From contig NZ_JBIYSM020000021.1 in the NCBI RefSeq assembly GCF_044759095.2, positions 1 to 64,000 on the forward strand: a DNA stretch of 64,000 bases. The letters run 5' to 3'. Below are positions 40,037 to 48,070 of this stretch, piece after piece; within the stretch, counting starts at the first letter, position 1, and every line of letters starts with the position of its first letter. This stretch comes from JBIYSM02 sp044759095 (GTDB lineage: Bacteria; Bacillota; Bacilli; Brevibacillales; Brevibacillaceae). The position numbers and the translations under genes were made by a program. The notes beneath the pieces were generated by a model, which was given only the letters and a program-made list of their open reading frames with translations, had not been told where the DNA came from and ran no database searches.

Positions 40037-40095
40037 ATTCATTTCAAACGCTTTTTGTTTTTCAGATAATTCCCAATATACGTTATTCATTTTTT

Positions 40096-40114
40096 CGTTT
40101 TAAAAACGTATAAT
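40096..40114 (+). promoter_or_regulatory. Palindrome over the -10 region of the first Crp/Fnr gene
   Basis: CGTTTT-A-AAAACG (40096-40108) is a perfect palindrome that abuts a TATAAT -10 box (40109-40114), about 45 bases before the start codon. Autoregulation is plausible. Confidence 0.5.
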
Positions 40115-40157
40115 AAAGGCAGATCATCATTCCCTTATGAGATGGCGAGGTGCATTC

Positions 40158-40808
40158 ATGATTACCAACTTGGATTATAAAGATCAGACGATGGATGAAC
40201 TTTGGCAGCCTTTTATGAAACACGGGGAACGTTTATTTATGAAACGAAACTCCATTATTTATTCACAAGGCAAAACGGGATCAGGATTTTATTACTTGCA
40301 CAAGGGATTAATCAAGATCGTTTCCATAAAACCTGACGGGAGCAATAAAATTCTTGATGTTCATGGACCAGGAAAACTGTTTGGTGAACAAGCTGTGGAT
40401 CAGAAGCCCTATTTTTCAACAGCGATCGCCTCTGATGATTCCATTCTCTATTACTTCACCAATCAGCGTTTTAAAGAACTGATATTCTCTTCCCCTACTT
40501 TCCTCAATCTCTTTGTTGATTCCATTATCCAGAAAATGCGCATTCTTACCGAAGAGATCATGCTGAACGTATTCACAGCGGAACAACACATTGCCTTCAC
40601 TCTGCTGAAGGTGAGACAGGTCTGCAAAAATGACCGGATTTCCCTGACCCAACAAGAACTAGCCAACTATACAGGGCTAACTCGAATCACCGTTTATAAA
40701 ATTCTAAAAAAATGGAGAAACGAACAGGTTATCGATATTCAAAATCGGATGATCCATATTAAACAACCCGATGTACTCTTGCGATATACGGGTGATCACT
40801 TGCTTTGA
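40158..40808 (+). CDS. Crp/Fnr family transcriptional regulator
   Basis: The 216-residue protein has an N-terminal cyclic-nucleotide-like beta-barrel (IIYSQGKTGSGFYYLHKGLI, DVHGPGKLFGEQAV) and a C-terminal winged helix (RISLTQQELANYTGLTRITV). No Fnr-type cysteine cluster is present, so it is not an iron-sulfur oxygen sensor. Ligand unknown. ATG 40158 follows GAGGTG; the ATG 21 bases upstream has no site. It is upstream of the aromatic-acid type importer and is a paralogue of the regulator at 47.4 kb. Confidence 0.88.
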   Translation: MITNLDYKDQTMDELWQPFMKHGERLFMKRNSIIYSQGKTGSGFYYLHKGLIKIVSIKPDGSNKILDVHGPGKLFGEQAVDQKPYFSTAIASDDSILYYFTNQRFKELIFSSPTFLNLFVDSIIQKMRILTEEIMLNVFTAEQHIAFTLLKVRQVCKNDRISLTQQELANYTGLTRITVYKILKKWRNEQVIDIQNRMIHIKQPDVLLRYTGDHLL

Positions 40809-40885
40809 GCCTCTCGTCGATTATTTCCAATCAAACGTTAAATGGTTAATATATTCAAAATTCATATTATTCCATAATTACATTC

Positions 40886-40899
40886 GTAAGCGCTTTCAC
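40886..40899 (-). promoter_or_regulatory. CcpA cre site before the MFS importer
   Basis: The minus strand reads TGAAAGCGCTTACG, which fits the cre consensus TGWAARCGYTWNCW at 13 of 14 positions. It lies 26 bases before the start codon, where CcpA would repress in the presence of preferred sugars. Confidence 0.7.
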
Positions 40900-40924
40900 A
40901 AAACATTCGAGAGGAGTTGAAAAC

Positions 40925-42289
40925 ATGAGCAGGAAAGAAACACACCGCTCACATGACGATCTGGCATTGACTGGCTCGGCCTCAGTTAACGCCAAAATCA
41001 CCGAGAAGACGCACACTTCAACCTCTTTAACCGCACTTGTCGTAACAATCTGTTGGTTCTGTATTTTATCCGAAGGCTACGACTTGGGCATTTACGGAGC
41101 CGTACTTCCCAAGCTGTTGGAGTACAGTGAGTGGTCGATGACTCCCGTCCAGGCCGGGGCGATTGGAAGTTATGCGTTGATTGGAATGCTGTTGGGAGCC
41201 GTTCTTGTTGGTACACTTACCGATCTGATTGGACGAAAATGGACCCTTATCTCATGCTTGACCCTGTTTTCCGTTTTTATGGGCTTTGCGGCGATGGCGA
41301 CCTCTCCTGAGATGTTCGGCTTGCACCGTTTTATTGGAGGACTTGGACTGGGCGGCGTGATCCCCACGGTTTCGGCTCTTACCATTGAATATTCGCCTGA
41401 GAAACGTCGCTCCTTGATGTATGCAATCATGTATACGGGATATCCATTAGGCGGTGTGCTGGGAGCCATCTTATCCATTTATTTGCTGAATGATTTTGGT
41501 TGGCGATTCATGTTTTGGCTGGGAGTACTCCCTATTCTCGCCGTACCTTTTATCATCAAATTCTTGCCTGAATCAATCAATTTCCTGATGGCTCGCAACA
41601 GAAAAGAAGAAGCAGAGAAGATTGCGAGACGCTATCAGATCTCTTTGGAGTCCATTGACTCCACCGAAAAAGAAAGCGCTTCTACCGCCAACAAGTTAAC
41701 CGCACTTTTCACTCTCTTTTCGAAACAGCATATCAGAGCAACACTCCTGTTCTGGATTGCCTTCTTCAATGGTCTGTTAATGATCTATGGATTAAACACC
41801 TGGTTGCCGAAAATGATGATAAAAGCCGGCTATCCTCTCGGCTCAAGCTTATCGTTTCTGCTTATGCTCAACTTTACTGCTGCCATAGGTTCTTTGCTGG
41901 CTGGTGTAGCAGCCGACCGCTGGGGTTCCAAACGGGTCATTACCCTCTCTTATATCCTCGCCGCGGTTTGTATTGCGCTTCTTAGCATCAAATCCTCACT
42001 GCTGGCCGTTTACGCGCTGGTTGGTGTCGCCGGTTTCGGATCCATCGGGACTACGTTGATTCTGAATGCGTACATCTCGAAATACTTCAGTTCAACAACA
42101 CGGGCAACCGCACTTGGTTGGGCACTCGGGTTCGGCAGATTGGGCGCGATCTCCGGTCCGATCCTTGGCGGTTTGCTGATGTCATGGCAGTTGGATCAAG
42201 CGTGGAGTTTTTATACTTTCGCCATTCCCGGGTTGATCGCTTCGCTTGCCGTTTTCTTGATACCGAAAAACCAGGAGAAGCTTATCTAA
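40925..42289 (+). CDS. MFS transporter, aromatic acid:H+ symporter (AAHS) type
   Basis: This 454-residue importer has 12 membrane helices. SEGYDLGIYGAVLPKLLEYS at the first helix (the DxD-like EGYDLG motif), GTLTDLIGRKWTL (motif A), HRFIGGLGLGGVIPTVSALT and the LPESINFLM motif are characteristic of AAHS carriers for benzoate, hydroxybenzoates or related acids. The gene stands alone after a cre site and ends at a bidirectional terminator. It probably feeds substrate to the pathway encoded by the adjacent oxidoreductase and thioesterase genes. Confidence 0.85.
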   Translation: MSRKETHRSHDDLALTGSASVNAKITEKTHTSTSLTALVVTICWFCILSEGYDLGIYGAVLPKLLEYSEWSMTPVQAGAIGSYALIGMLLGAVLVGTLTDLIGRKWTLISCLTLFSVFMGFAAMATSPEMFGLHRFIGGLGLGGVIPTVSALTIEYSPEKRRSLMYAIMYTGYPLGGVLGAILSIYLLNDFGWRFMFWLGVLPILAVPFIIKFLPESINFLMARNRKEEAEKIARRYQISLESIDSTEKESASTANKLTALFTLFSKQHIRATLLFWIAFFNGLLMIYGLNTWLPKMMIKAGYPLGSSLSFLLMLNFTAAIGSLLAGVAADRWGSKRVITLSYILAAVCIALLSIKSSLLAVYALVGVAGFGSIGTTLILNAYISKYFSSTTRATALGWALGFGRLGAISGPILGGLLMSWQLDQAWSFYTFAIPGLIASLAVFLIPKNQEKLI

Positions 42290-42296
42290 AAAGAGA

Positions 42297-42342
42297 AAGG
42301 AAAGCATGGATCCTCGATCAGGATCAAATGCTTTCCTTTTTC
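42297..42342. terminator. Bidirectional terminator between importer and thioesterase genes
   Basis: GGAAAGCAT and ATGCTTTCC form a stem with T runs on both strands between two convergent genes. Confidence 0.9.
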
Positions 42343-42353
42343 ATTTCCAACAT

Positions 42354-42779
42354 TCAGACTTTTGGCGCCGCGCTGCCTGTGAGTATCTTTCGAACTTCAT
42401 CCGGAATGGGCAAAGCCTTCAAGTTTCCAGCTTCATCAAAATGCACCCACCCCCGCAATTCGTGTCCTTTTCCTGTCAGTTCATCGCCTCTGTATACTTC
42501 ATGCTCCAAGCGGAATGTTTTCTCGTTCACTTCCACCAGTTTGGTTACCACTCTGATTTCATCGTTAAAATAGAGCGGTTTACAAAAACGGCATCCTACA
42601 TCCAAAAGGGGCAATCCAATTTTTTGTTGGGACATGAGTTCTCTTGGCGGCAGACCGATTGCGTTAAACATTTCAAGGCTTCCATTGTTAAACCAGTTAA
42701 AGTAATTGGGGTAGTAAATAATCCCAGCCATATCCGTATCTCCCCAGGTTACCTTCGCATGCATGGAATGCTCGAGCAT
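42354..42779 (-). CDS. Acyl-CoA thioesterase (4HBT/YbgC type hot-dog fold)
   Basis: The 141-residue hot-dog enzyme hydrolyses acyl-CoA thioesters. The signature VTWGDTDMAGIIYYPNYFNWF carries the catalytic Asp of the 4-hydroxybenzoyl-CoA thioesterase/YbgC group. Substrates in this group range from aromatic to branched-chain CoA esters; the neighbouring genes make an aromatic ester the more interesting option. Start is ATG 42779 after GGAGGGG; the longer frame to 42800 has no site. Confidence 0.88.
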   Translation of the reverse strand: MLEHSMHAKVTWGDTDMAGIIYYPNYFNWFNNGSLEMFNAIGLPPRELMSQQKIGLPLLDVGCRFCKPLYFNDEIRVVTKLVEVNEKTFRLEHEVYRGDELTGKGHELRGWVHFDEAGNLKALPIPDEVRKILTGSAAPKV

Positions 42780-42877
42780 GATACCCCTCCATATATACAT
42801 TATTGTTACTGCCGTTTTATTCTTACAACTTATATCTCTATTATATAGCGCCTGCGAAATGGGAAACCGTTAAGCAT

Positions 42878-43711
42878 TTAACGTTCCCCGGAAGCTGCCA
42901 TTCTGTCATTGCGCACTTGTTTGTAGAATTGCATCGCACCCGGAGTGAGGGCTTGATACATTTTGCGGAAAAGATGACGTGCGTCTTCCCCTAACCAGTT
43001 CATGGGTAACAGCTCTAATGGAAGTTGTGGATCAATGTGCAGGAATTTCCGATATTCGTGGACAAGCATTACCCGTTCCGCAAAGGTTTTACATGCATCC
43101 CATTTGTCGTGTTCAGCACAATAGGCTTGATACCGCGGTTCAAATTCCTCTATAAATCCCCTGTATTGTTGATTGATTCCATCCAAATCCCATGCTTGTG
43201 AAACAAGCGTTTGATAGGGGCCAGGACCAACGTGTTTTGATTCAAACATTTGAACATAACTTTCCAATTTATGTTGTTTTATCAATCTCCTAACCGGTTC
43301 AAACAAGTTGTATGGCGAAATCCACGTTCCAGGCATGACCTGGCCAAATCCAAGCCACGTGATTTCCTTGCGCAGTTGGTCGCGCAGCTGTCGTTTTTTC
43401 TCCGGTACAGAATAAATGAGGACTCGCCACCATCCATCCCATTCAACAACGTCCGATTCACGAAACGTCCTGCGCAAGCCTTCATCCATTTTCTCGATTC
43501 CTTCTTCGGTTAACAGGTAGTACATTTTTCCATCTTTTTTCTTGGAAATGACGATTTTCTGATGCCTCATGCGAAAAACAGCTGCTTTGATCGCTTCCTC
43601 TGTGAAGTGAAGCGTTTCCAGCAATCTGGTTAGTTCCGCCATGGTAATCATTCCGTCATCTTTGCGAATGAAATCGCCAAAAATCGTAAAAAATGCAGAC
43701 CTCACTTGCAC
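42878..43711 (-). CDS. PaaX family transcriptional repressor
   Basis: The 277-residue protein has the PaaX layout: an N-terminal winged helix (about 1-75; MITMAELTRLLETLHFTEEA, AAVFRMRHQKIV), a central ferredoxin-like domain (WRVLIYSVPEKKRQLRDQLR) and the PaaX C-domain. In proteobacteria PaaX represses phenylacetate catabolism and responds to phenylacetyl-CoA. No paa genes are in this window. The start is GTG 43711. It is separated from the oxidoreductase operon by a terminator, but its position suggests it governs that operon or the thioesterase. Confidence 0.85.
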   Translation of the reverse strand: MQVRSAFFTIFGDFIRKDDGMITMAELTRLLETLHFTEEAIKAAVFRMRHQKIVISKKKDGKMYYLLTEEGIEKMDEGLRRTFRESDVVEWDGWWRVLIYSVPEKKRQLRDQLRKEITWLGFGQVMPGTWISPYNLFEPVRRLIKQHKLESYVQMFESKHVGPGPYQTLVSQAWDLDGINQQYRGFIEEFEPRYQAYCAEHDKWDACKTFAERVMLVHEYRKFLHIDPQLPLELLPMNWLGEDARHLFRKMYQALTPGAMQFYKQVRNDRMAASGER

Positions 43712-43745
43712 CCGCTACGTCACCACTCTTTTCCCGTTCGGTTTA

Positions 43746-43790
43746 AAACAAATCCCCCCTTAATTCGGCTATCTAAGGAGGGTTTTGCTG
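43746..43790 (-). terminator. Terminator of the 2-oxoacid oxidoreductase operon
   Basis: On the minus strand CCCTCCTTA and TAAGGGGGG form a stem followed by ATTTGTTTT, shortly after the stop of the 94-residue gene. Confidence 0.8.
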
Positions 43791-43807
43791 TTTATTGGTT
43801 CATTATG

Positions 43808-44092
43808 TTAGTTTTTTAACCATTTGACAAACTCTTCCGGCCCCATCGTTTTCATTTTGTTCTCGATTTCCAGTTGTCGATACCATGCCGCTTTCCGTTT
43901 TTTGCCGAAGTATTCCTGGTGGATGATCTGGCCGGTATGGTCTTTGACAAACAACGTTGTTTTTCCCAATCGAACGGCATCACCTGCGCGAAACAGCCTT
44001 TCAAACAGCCATACAAACGGTTTTCTCCATGCATGAGAGGTCGCCTCAATCTCCACCTGGTACGTTGAATGGTTGTTCATGAGTTTTTGCAT
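43808..44092 (-). CDS. Unknown 94-residue protein at the end of the oxidoreductase operon
   Basis: I do not recognise this protein. It is basic, has no signal peptide, membrane helix or cysteine motif, and contains several aromatic residues (HAWRKPFVWLFERLFRAGD, YFGKKRKAAWYRQLEIENK). Its start at ATG 44092 (AGAGGTTG ribosome binding site) overlaps the end of the beta-subunit gene by 16 bases, so it is co-translated with it. A specific accessory or assembly role for this oxidoreductase is possible but unproven. Confidence 0.7.
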   Translation of the reverse strand: MQKLMNNHSTYQVEIEATSHAWRKPFVWLFERLFRAGDAVRLGKTTLFVKDHTGQIIHQEYFGKKRKAAWYRQLEIENKMKTMGPEEFVKWLKN

Positions 44093-45105
44093 AAATTTTT
44101 CAACCTCTTGTAATTATAGTCTACCATTTCTTGCAGAGAGGCGATTTCTTCACTGGTCAGGTGTGCGTACTTCTGCATGGAGCGGGTGTACTCTTCGATG
44201 GGTCTGCGTCTTTTTACTTCGTAGGTCAGCCGAAACTTCCCGTTTTCACATTCCCAGAGCGGATACAAGTTCGTTTCTACGGCAAGTCTGCCTACCTCAA
44301 TCGTTTTTTCCGTCGGGAATTTCCACCCGGTCGGACAGCCTGAGTACAAGTGAATATAGGACATGCCGTTTTTCACCTGCATCGCTTTTTTCAGCTTCTC
44401 AATATAATCCGGCAGATAGGAAGGGTTAGCCGTCGCTACATAAGGAATCCCATGTGCGGCCATGATCATCGGCATATCTTTTCCTTTCTGAGATTTCCCC
44501 CTTCCCTTGTCGCCCACGGGCGTGGTTTGTGTCCAAGACCATTTTGGCGTCGTTCCGCTTCGTTGAACGCCTGTATTCATGTAGGCTTCGTTGTCGTAAC
44601 AAATATAGATGATGTTTTCGCCGCGTTCCGCCGCACCCGACAACGATTGGAAACCGGCGTCCGCTGTTCCGCCGTCACCGGCAAACGCCACGACATGAAC
44701 ATCGCGCCCTTCCCGCTGGTATTGACGCTTGATTCCGGACAGCATCGCCGATGTGTTGTCCAGCAGCGGAAAGAATACCGGTATTTTGGTTCCCGATCCA
44801 CCCTGGAATCCTACTACACCGATCCCTCCCATACAGCCCGGGGGAATGGCGAGGATGGTGTTTGGGCCGAGAACTCTGAGCGTTGTTCTTAGCGCCAGCT
44901 CCGCGTGACAGCCAAGACAGGCTGAATTTCCCGGCGACAACAAATCCTCCACTTTTGTGATTTCCTTGTACGCTTCTTTTATTTTCTTTTCTTCACGAAA
45001 AATGAATCCGAATCGCTTCTTCGTAAAAAACGCATCATTCTTCACCAATGTAGGTTTTGCGCCGCTTGGTATTGTCGAATAGTTCTTGCTGTCGGGTGTA
45101 CTCAT
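44077..45105 (-). CDS. 2-oxoacid:ferredoxin oxidoreductase, beta subunit (ThDP-binding)
   Basis: The 342-residue subunit binds thiamine diphosphate and Mg2+. Motifs are NSACLGCHAELALRT (CxGC of the beta subunit), GCMGGIGVVGFQGG, the ThDP motif AFAGDGGTADAGFQSL followed by IYICYDNEAYMNTGVQRSG, and TPKWSWTQTTP. It is PorB-like and oxidatively decarboxylates a 2-oxoacid to its acyl-CoA while reducing ferredoxin. Longer than archaeal PorB (about 310) and close to phenylglyoxylate- or oxalate-type relatives, so substrate assignment to pyruvate is not safe. It overlaps the alpha gene by four bases. Confidence 0.88.
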   Translation of the reverse strand: MSTPDSKNYSTIPSGAKPTLVKNDAFFTKKRFGFIFREEKKIKEAYKEITKVEDLLSPGNSACLGCHAELALRTTLRVLGPNTILAIPPGCMGGIGVVGFQGGSGTKIPVFFPLLDNTSAMLSGIKRQYQREGRDVHVVAFAGDGGTADAGFQSLSGAAERGENIIYICYDNEAYMNTGVQRSGTTPKWSWTQTTPVGDKGRGKSQKGKDMPMIMAAHGIPYVATANPSYLPDYIEKLKKAMQVKNGMSYIHLYSGCPTGWKFPTEKTIEVGRLAVETNLYPLWECENGKFRLTYEVKRRRPIEEYTRSMQKYAHLTSEEIASLQEMVDYNYKRLKNLCKNS

Positions 45106-46340
45106 GAACGGATTCCCTCCTTTTCGGGGCGTTCTTCTTTGTCAAAGAGCTTCTCTATCTCAACCTTGTCCAGCCCGAACCAGGTAACGTCCTGATACGT
45201 GCCGCCTTCTGCGACATATTGCGTGATCACAATGGCCTCTTTGATTTGGTCAAGTGTGACATCCGATCCGCCTAACCCGCCGATAAAGTCAATCGTGGGG
45301 GGCATTCTTAGCCCGCCAAACGACATTTTCAATTCCAGGTAGCTGGTTCCATATCCCCACGCAAAGGATACGTTGCGATCAATGCAGCCAATCGCTTTCA
45401 CGCGAGAGAGCCAGTGGCGGACTTCCTCAACCGGGAATGGACGCAGCACGCGAATCCTGACCATGCCTACTTTAATGCCATGCTCCCGCATTTCATCAAT
45501 CGCTACTCTCGCTGTACCTGAAGGGCTCCCCATACAGACGATGGCAATCTCGGCATCCTCCATTCGATAAAGGTCGACCATTCCGCCATGATCTCGGCCA
45601 AAAAGCTCCAGCCACTCCTTGCGAACTTCTTCGATCACTTTTCTGGAATGATTCATCGCCGTCACTTGCTTGTGTCTGAATTCGGTAAGCATCGGTCCGG
45701 CTGTCAATGGGTCAACAGACATCGGTGCATCCGGATCCAGCTTCACATGCGTAATCGATGGTTTCGGCAAAAATTGGTCAACCATCTCCTGATCCGGTAT
45801 CTCTACTCTTTCTGCCATATGGGAGAGAGAGAATCCGTCATAACAGACATTGACCGGCAACAAGACATTTTTGTTTTCCGCAATTTTATAGGCTTGAACA
45901 ACGGAGTCCAAAACCTCCTGATTGCTCTCACACCAGATTTGGATCCATCCGGCTTCCTTCACGGTTACCGCATCCTGCTGCCCGCCCCAAACGGTTTGCG
46001 GCGAAATGACTTCACGCGTGACCAGCGCCATCACGATCGGCAAACGCATGGTGCTGGTTCGAAGGTAAGGTTCATACATCAGCGCCAGTCCCTGGGAGCT
46101 CGTGCCTGTAAACGTTCGGGCACCGGCAAACACGCCGCCCTGGAGCACACTGAGTGCCGTATGCTCGCTTTCCACTTCCACCAGGTCGGCATCAATTTCC
46201 CCATCCGCAACAAACGTAGCCAGGTACTCCACAAGTGGTGTTTGCGGCGTAATCGGATACGCTGCCATAAGCGATACACGGGCAAGCTTGGCACCCCATG
46301 CCGCCGCTTTATTTCCGTTTAACACATCAATTTTGCCCAT
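45102..46340 (-). CDS. 2-oxoacid:ferredoxin oxidoreductase, alpha subunit
   Basis: The 412-residue PorA-like subunit contains the pyrimidine-binding domain: AAYPITPQTPLVEYLATFVA (the YPITPxTP substrate motif), VEVESEHTALSVLQGGVFAG with the catalytic Glu, FTGTSSQGLALMYE, and the C-terminal GMVRIRVLRPFPVEEVRHWL. The overall order gamma-delta-alpha-beta is the four-subunit archaeal/anaerobe layout rather than the two-subunit KorAB form common in aerobic Firmicutes. The start overlaps the delta stop (TAATG). Confidence 0.9.
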   Translation of the reverse strand: MGKIDVLNGNKAAAWGAKLARVSLMAAYPITPQTPLVEYLATFVADGEIDADLVEVESEHTALSVLQGGVFAGARTFTGTSSQGLALMYEPYLRTSTMRLPIVMALVTREVISPQTVWGGQQDAVTVKEAGWIQIWCESNQEVLDSVVQAYKIAENKNVLLPVNVCYDGFSLSHMAERVEIPDQEMVDQFLPKPSITHVKLDPDAPMSVDPLTAGPMLTEFRHKQVTAMNHSRKVIEEVRKEWLELFGRDHGGMVDLYRMEDAEIAIVCMGSPSGTARVAIDEMREHGIKVGMVRIRVLRPFPVEEVRHWLSRVKAIGCIDRNVSFAWGYGTSYLELKMSFGGLRMPPTIDFIGGLGGSDVTLDQIKEAIVITQYVAEGGTYQDVTWFGLDKVEIEKLFDKEERPEKEGIRS

Positions 46341-46636
46341 TATTCTTCACCAACTTCTTCGTACATGGTAATGGCATTTGCCGGACACACTTCCGCGCAA
46401 ATTCCGCAGCCTTTGCACCAATCCAGATTGGTATCGTAATGCGTGTTCAGCTCCAATTTGCATCCTACGGGGCAATACATGTAACAGGCGGAGCACCGCT
46501 TGCACAAATCCGGATCCGTTACGGGCCGTTGATAACGCCATAACCCGGTATTCACTACATACAGTCCTTTTCCGACAGATGCCACGTCATCTCCGGTCAA
46601 CTTGTACAGTTTATCCGGCACCTCATGCTTTCCCAT
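46340..46636 (-). CDS. 2-oxoacid:ferredoxin oxidoreductase, delta subunit (2[4Fe-4S] ferredoxin)
   Basis: The 98-residue ferredoxin-like subunit has two tetranuclear cluster motifs, CKRCSACYMYCPVGC and CKGCGICAEVCPANA. It passes electrons from ThDP in the beta subunit to external ferredoxin. Length and position match PorD. Confidence 0.92.
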   Translation of the reverse strand: MGKHEVPDKLYKLTGDDVASVGKGLYVVNTGLWRYQRPVTDPDLCKRCSACYMYCPVGCKLELNTHYDTNLDWCKGCGICAEVCPANAITMYEEVGEE

Positions 46637-46642
46637 TTCACA

Positions 46643-47218
46643 TCACTTCACTTTCTGTAGAGGAATCGTCCGCTTGGTGATTAGCACTTCGTTGAAACCA
46701 CGTTTCACTGCCTGTAAATTTTTCTCCACAATTTTTTGGGGGAAGTATTCCGCAATACACGCAGTGAGCGAATCCAGTTGAACCAAGCCTGTTGCTGAAG
46801 CAAACGCTCCCAGCATGATGGTATTTGTGATCGGAGCGTTGAAAACGTCCAGTGCAACCCGATTCGCATCGATGGTGGCCAGAATTTCAACATTCCCCGG
46901 AATCTCTTCCAGCGTAATTTTTTTACGGGAATTCAAGATGGCGAATCCGTTTTGCTTCATTCCATGAAAGACGGGAATTTGAGTAGTCAACGTCGCGTCC
47001 AGAACGATAATTCCGTCGGGTTCGTACACCTGCGTCCTTTCACGAATGGGTTTGTCATCCAGTTTTACAAAAGCCTCTAACGGCGCTCCGCGACGTTCAA
47101 ATCCATAAGCAGGAATGGACTGACCGTAATTTCCTTCACGAACGAGAGCGTGACATAACAGCTCCGAGGCCATTACTGCTCCCTGTCCGCCGCGGCCATG
47201 AAACCGTATTTGTTTCAT
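46643..47218 (-). CDS. 2-oxoacid:ferredoxin oxidoreductase, gamma subunit
   Basis: The 191-residue PorG-like subunit has the family N-terminus IRFHGRGGQGAVMASELL, GRRGAPLEAFVKLDDKPI-like FERRGAPLEAF, and NTIMLGAFASATG. It binds coenzyme A and completes the heterotetramer. It is the first gene of the five-gene operon, starting at ATG 47218 after GAGGGGTGAAAGG, with a divergent Crp/Fnr gene 185 bases away. Confidence 0.9.
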   Translation of the reverse strand: MKQIRFHGRGGQGAVMASELLCHALVREGNYGQSIPAYGFERRGAPLEAFVKLDDKPIRERTQVYEPDGIIVLDATLTTQIPVFHGMKQNGFAILNSRKKITLEEIPGNVEILATIDANRVALDVFNAPITNTIMLGAFASATGLVQLDSLTACIAEYFPQKIVEKNLQAVKRGFNEVLITKRTIPLQKVK

Positions 47219-47258
47219 CCTTTCACCCCTCAGCAAGTTTCTGCAGCTCGTATGAGTA

Positions 47259-47284
47259 TCGTAATAAAATTTTCATTATTGCGA
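47259..47284. promoter_or_regulatory. Inverted repeat in the divergent promoter region of the oxidoreductase operon
   Basis: TCGTAATAA-N8-TTATTGCGA matches in eight of nine arm positions and is located between the gamma gene and the divergent Crp/Fnr gene. It is a candidate operator for that regulator or for PaaX. Confidence 0.45.
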
Positions 47285-47402
47285 ATATTAACCAGTTTAC
47301 ATTTCTCCCGTTTATTTCTTATGGAAGGTAATCATATTTTTTTAGAGAACTTGTCTAAAAGAACGAATGCCATAATGATCACGTTTTGAAAGGATGACAA
47401 AG

Positions 47403-48026
47403 ATGCAGGAAAGCAGGTATGCTTTTGAGCCATTCTTGTCATGGGGGCAAAGACGGTGCTACAAGAAACACGCCACGGTGTTTTGTCAGGGGGAATTAGG
47501 CAAGGGATTCTATTACTTGCATGATGGAGAGATCCATATCCGATTGGTTTCAAACAAAGGGGACGAAAGAATCATTGATTTTGTTTCTCCAGGAGAGCTG
47601 TTAGGAGAACAAGGAATCAAAAAAGAACCCTACTTCACAACAGCCCTTGTTACAAAACCCTCCGTTCTCTACTTCTTTTCTGACGAAGCCTTCCAGCGTT
47701 TATGTCAAGAGCATACGGAAGCCGCAGATTTATTAATCAATTCCCTCATCCAAAAACAGCGTTACCTTGCTGAAATCGTTTCGATTCAAGACAATCCGGT
47801 CGAACAACAGTTGGCTTACTTTCTGTGCAAACTGTTCAAAAAGCAGCAAAACGAGACAATCGTCATCAATCAAACGTCCCTTTCCCTCTATGCTGGCACC
47901 TCGAGAATTACCGTATATAAAATTCTTCAGCAGTGGGAAAAGAACGGAATTGTCACCGTGTCCAATCGAACAATCCGGATCCATCACGTAGAGCAGCTGC
48001 ATGCCATTATGAACGCTAAAAATTGA
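47403..48026 (+). CDS. Crp/Fnr family transcriptional regulator, second paralogue
   Basis: The 207-residue protein shares its plan and many blocks with the regulator at 40.2 kb: GKGFYYLHDGEI, FVSPGELLGEQGI, KEPYFTTALVTKPSVLYFFS and the helix-turn-helix TSLSLYAGTSRITVYKILQQ. No cysteine cluster. Divergent from the oxidoreductase operon, so it is probably its activator or repressor. ATG 47403 is placed eight bases after AAAGGA; the ATG nine bases upstream abuts the site. Confidence 0.88.
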   Translation: MQESRYAFEPFLSWGQRRCYKKHATVFCQGELGKGFYYLHDGEIHIRLVSNKGDERIIDFVSPGELLGEQGIKKEPYFTTALVTKPSVLYFFSDEAFQRLCQEHTEAADLLINSLIQKQRYLAEIVSIQDNPVEQQLAYFLCKLFKKQQNETIVINQTSLSLYAGTSRITVYKILQQWEKNGIVTVSNRTIRIHHVEQLHAIMNAKN

Positions 48027-48027
48027 A

Positions 48028-48052
48028 GTCCAGCCATCGCGGCTGGACTTTT
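48028..48052. terminator. Bidirectional terminator
   Basis: GTCCAGCC and GGCTGGAC form a perfect 8-bp stem with T4 on the plus strand and TTCAATTTTT on the minus strand, between convergent genes. Confidence 0.85.
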
Positions 48053-48070
48053 GCCTGTTATATCACAGAG

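Noticed and set aside
40886..40899. Considering GTAAGCGCTTTCA as a Crp/Fnr site for the adjacent regulator
   Set aside because: It lacks a TGTGA-N6-TCACA arrangement and fits the CcpA cre consensus much better.
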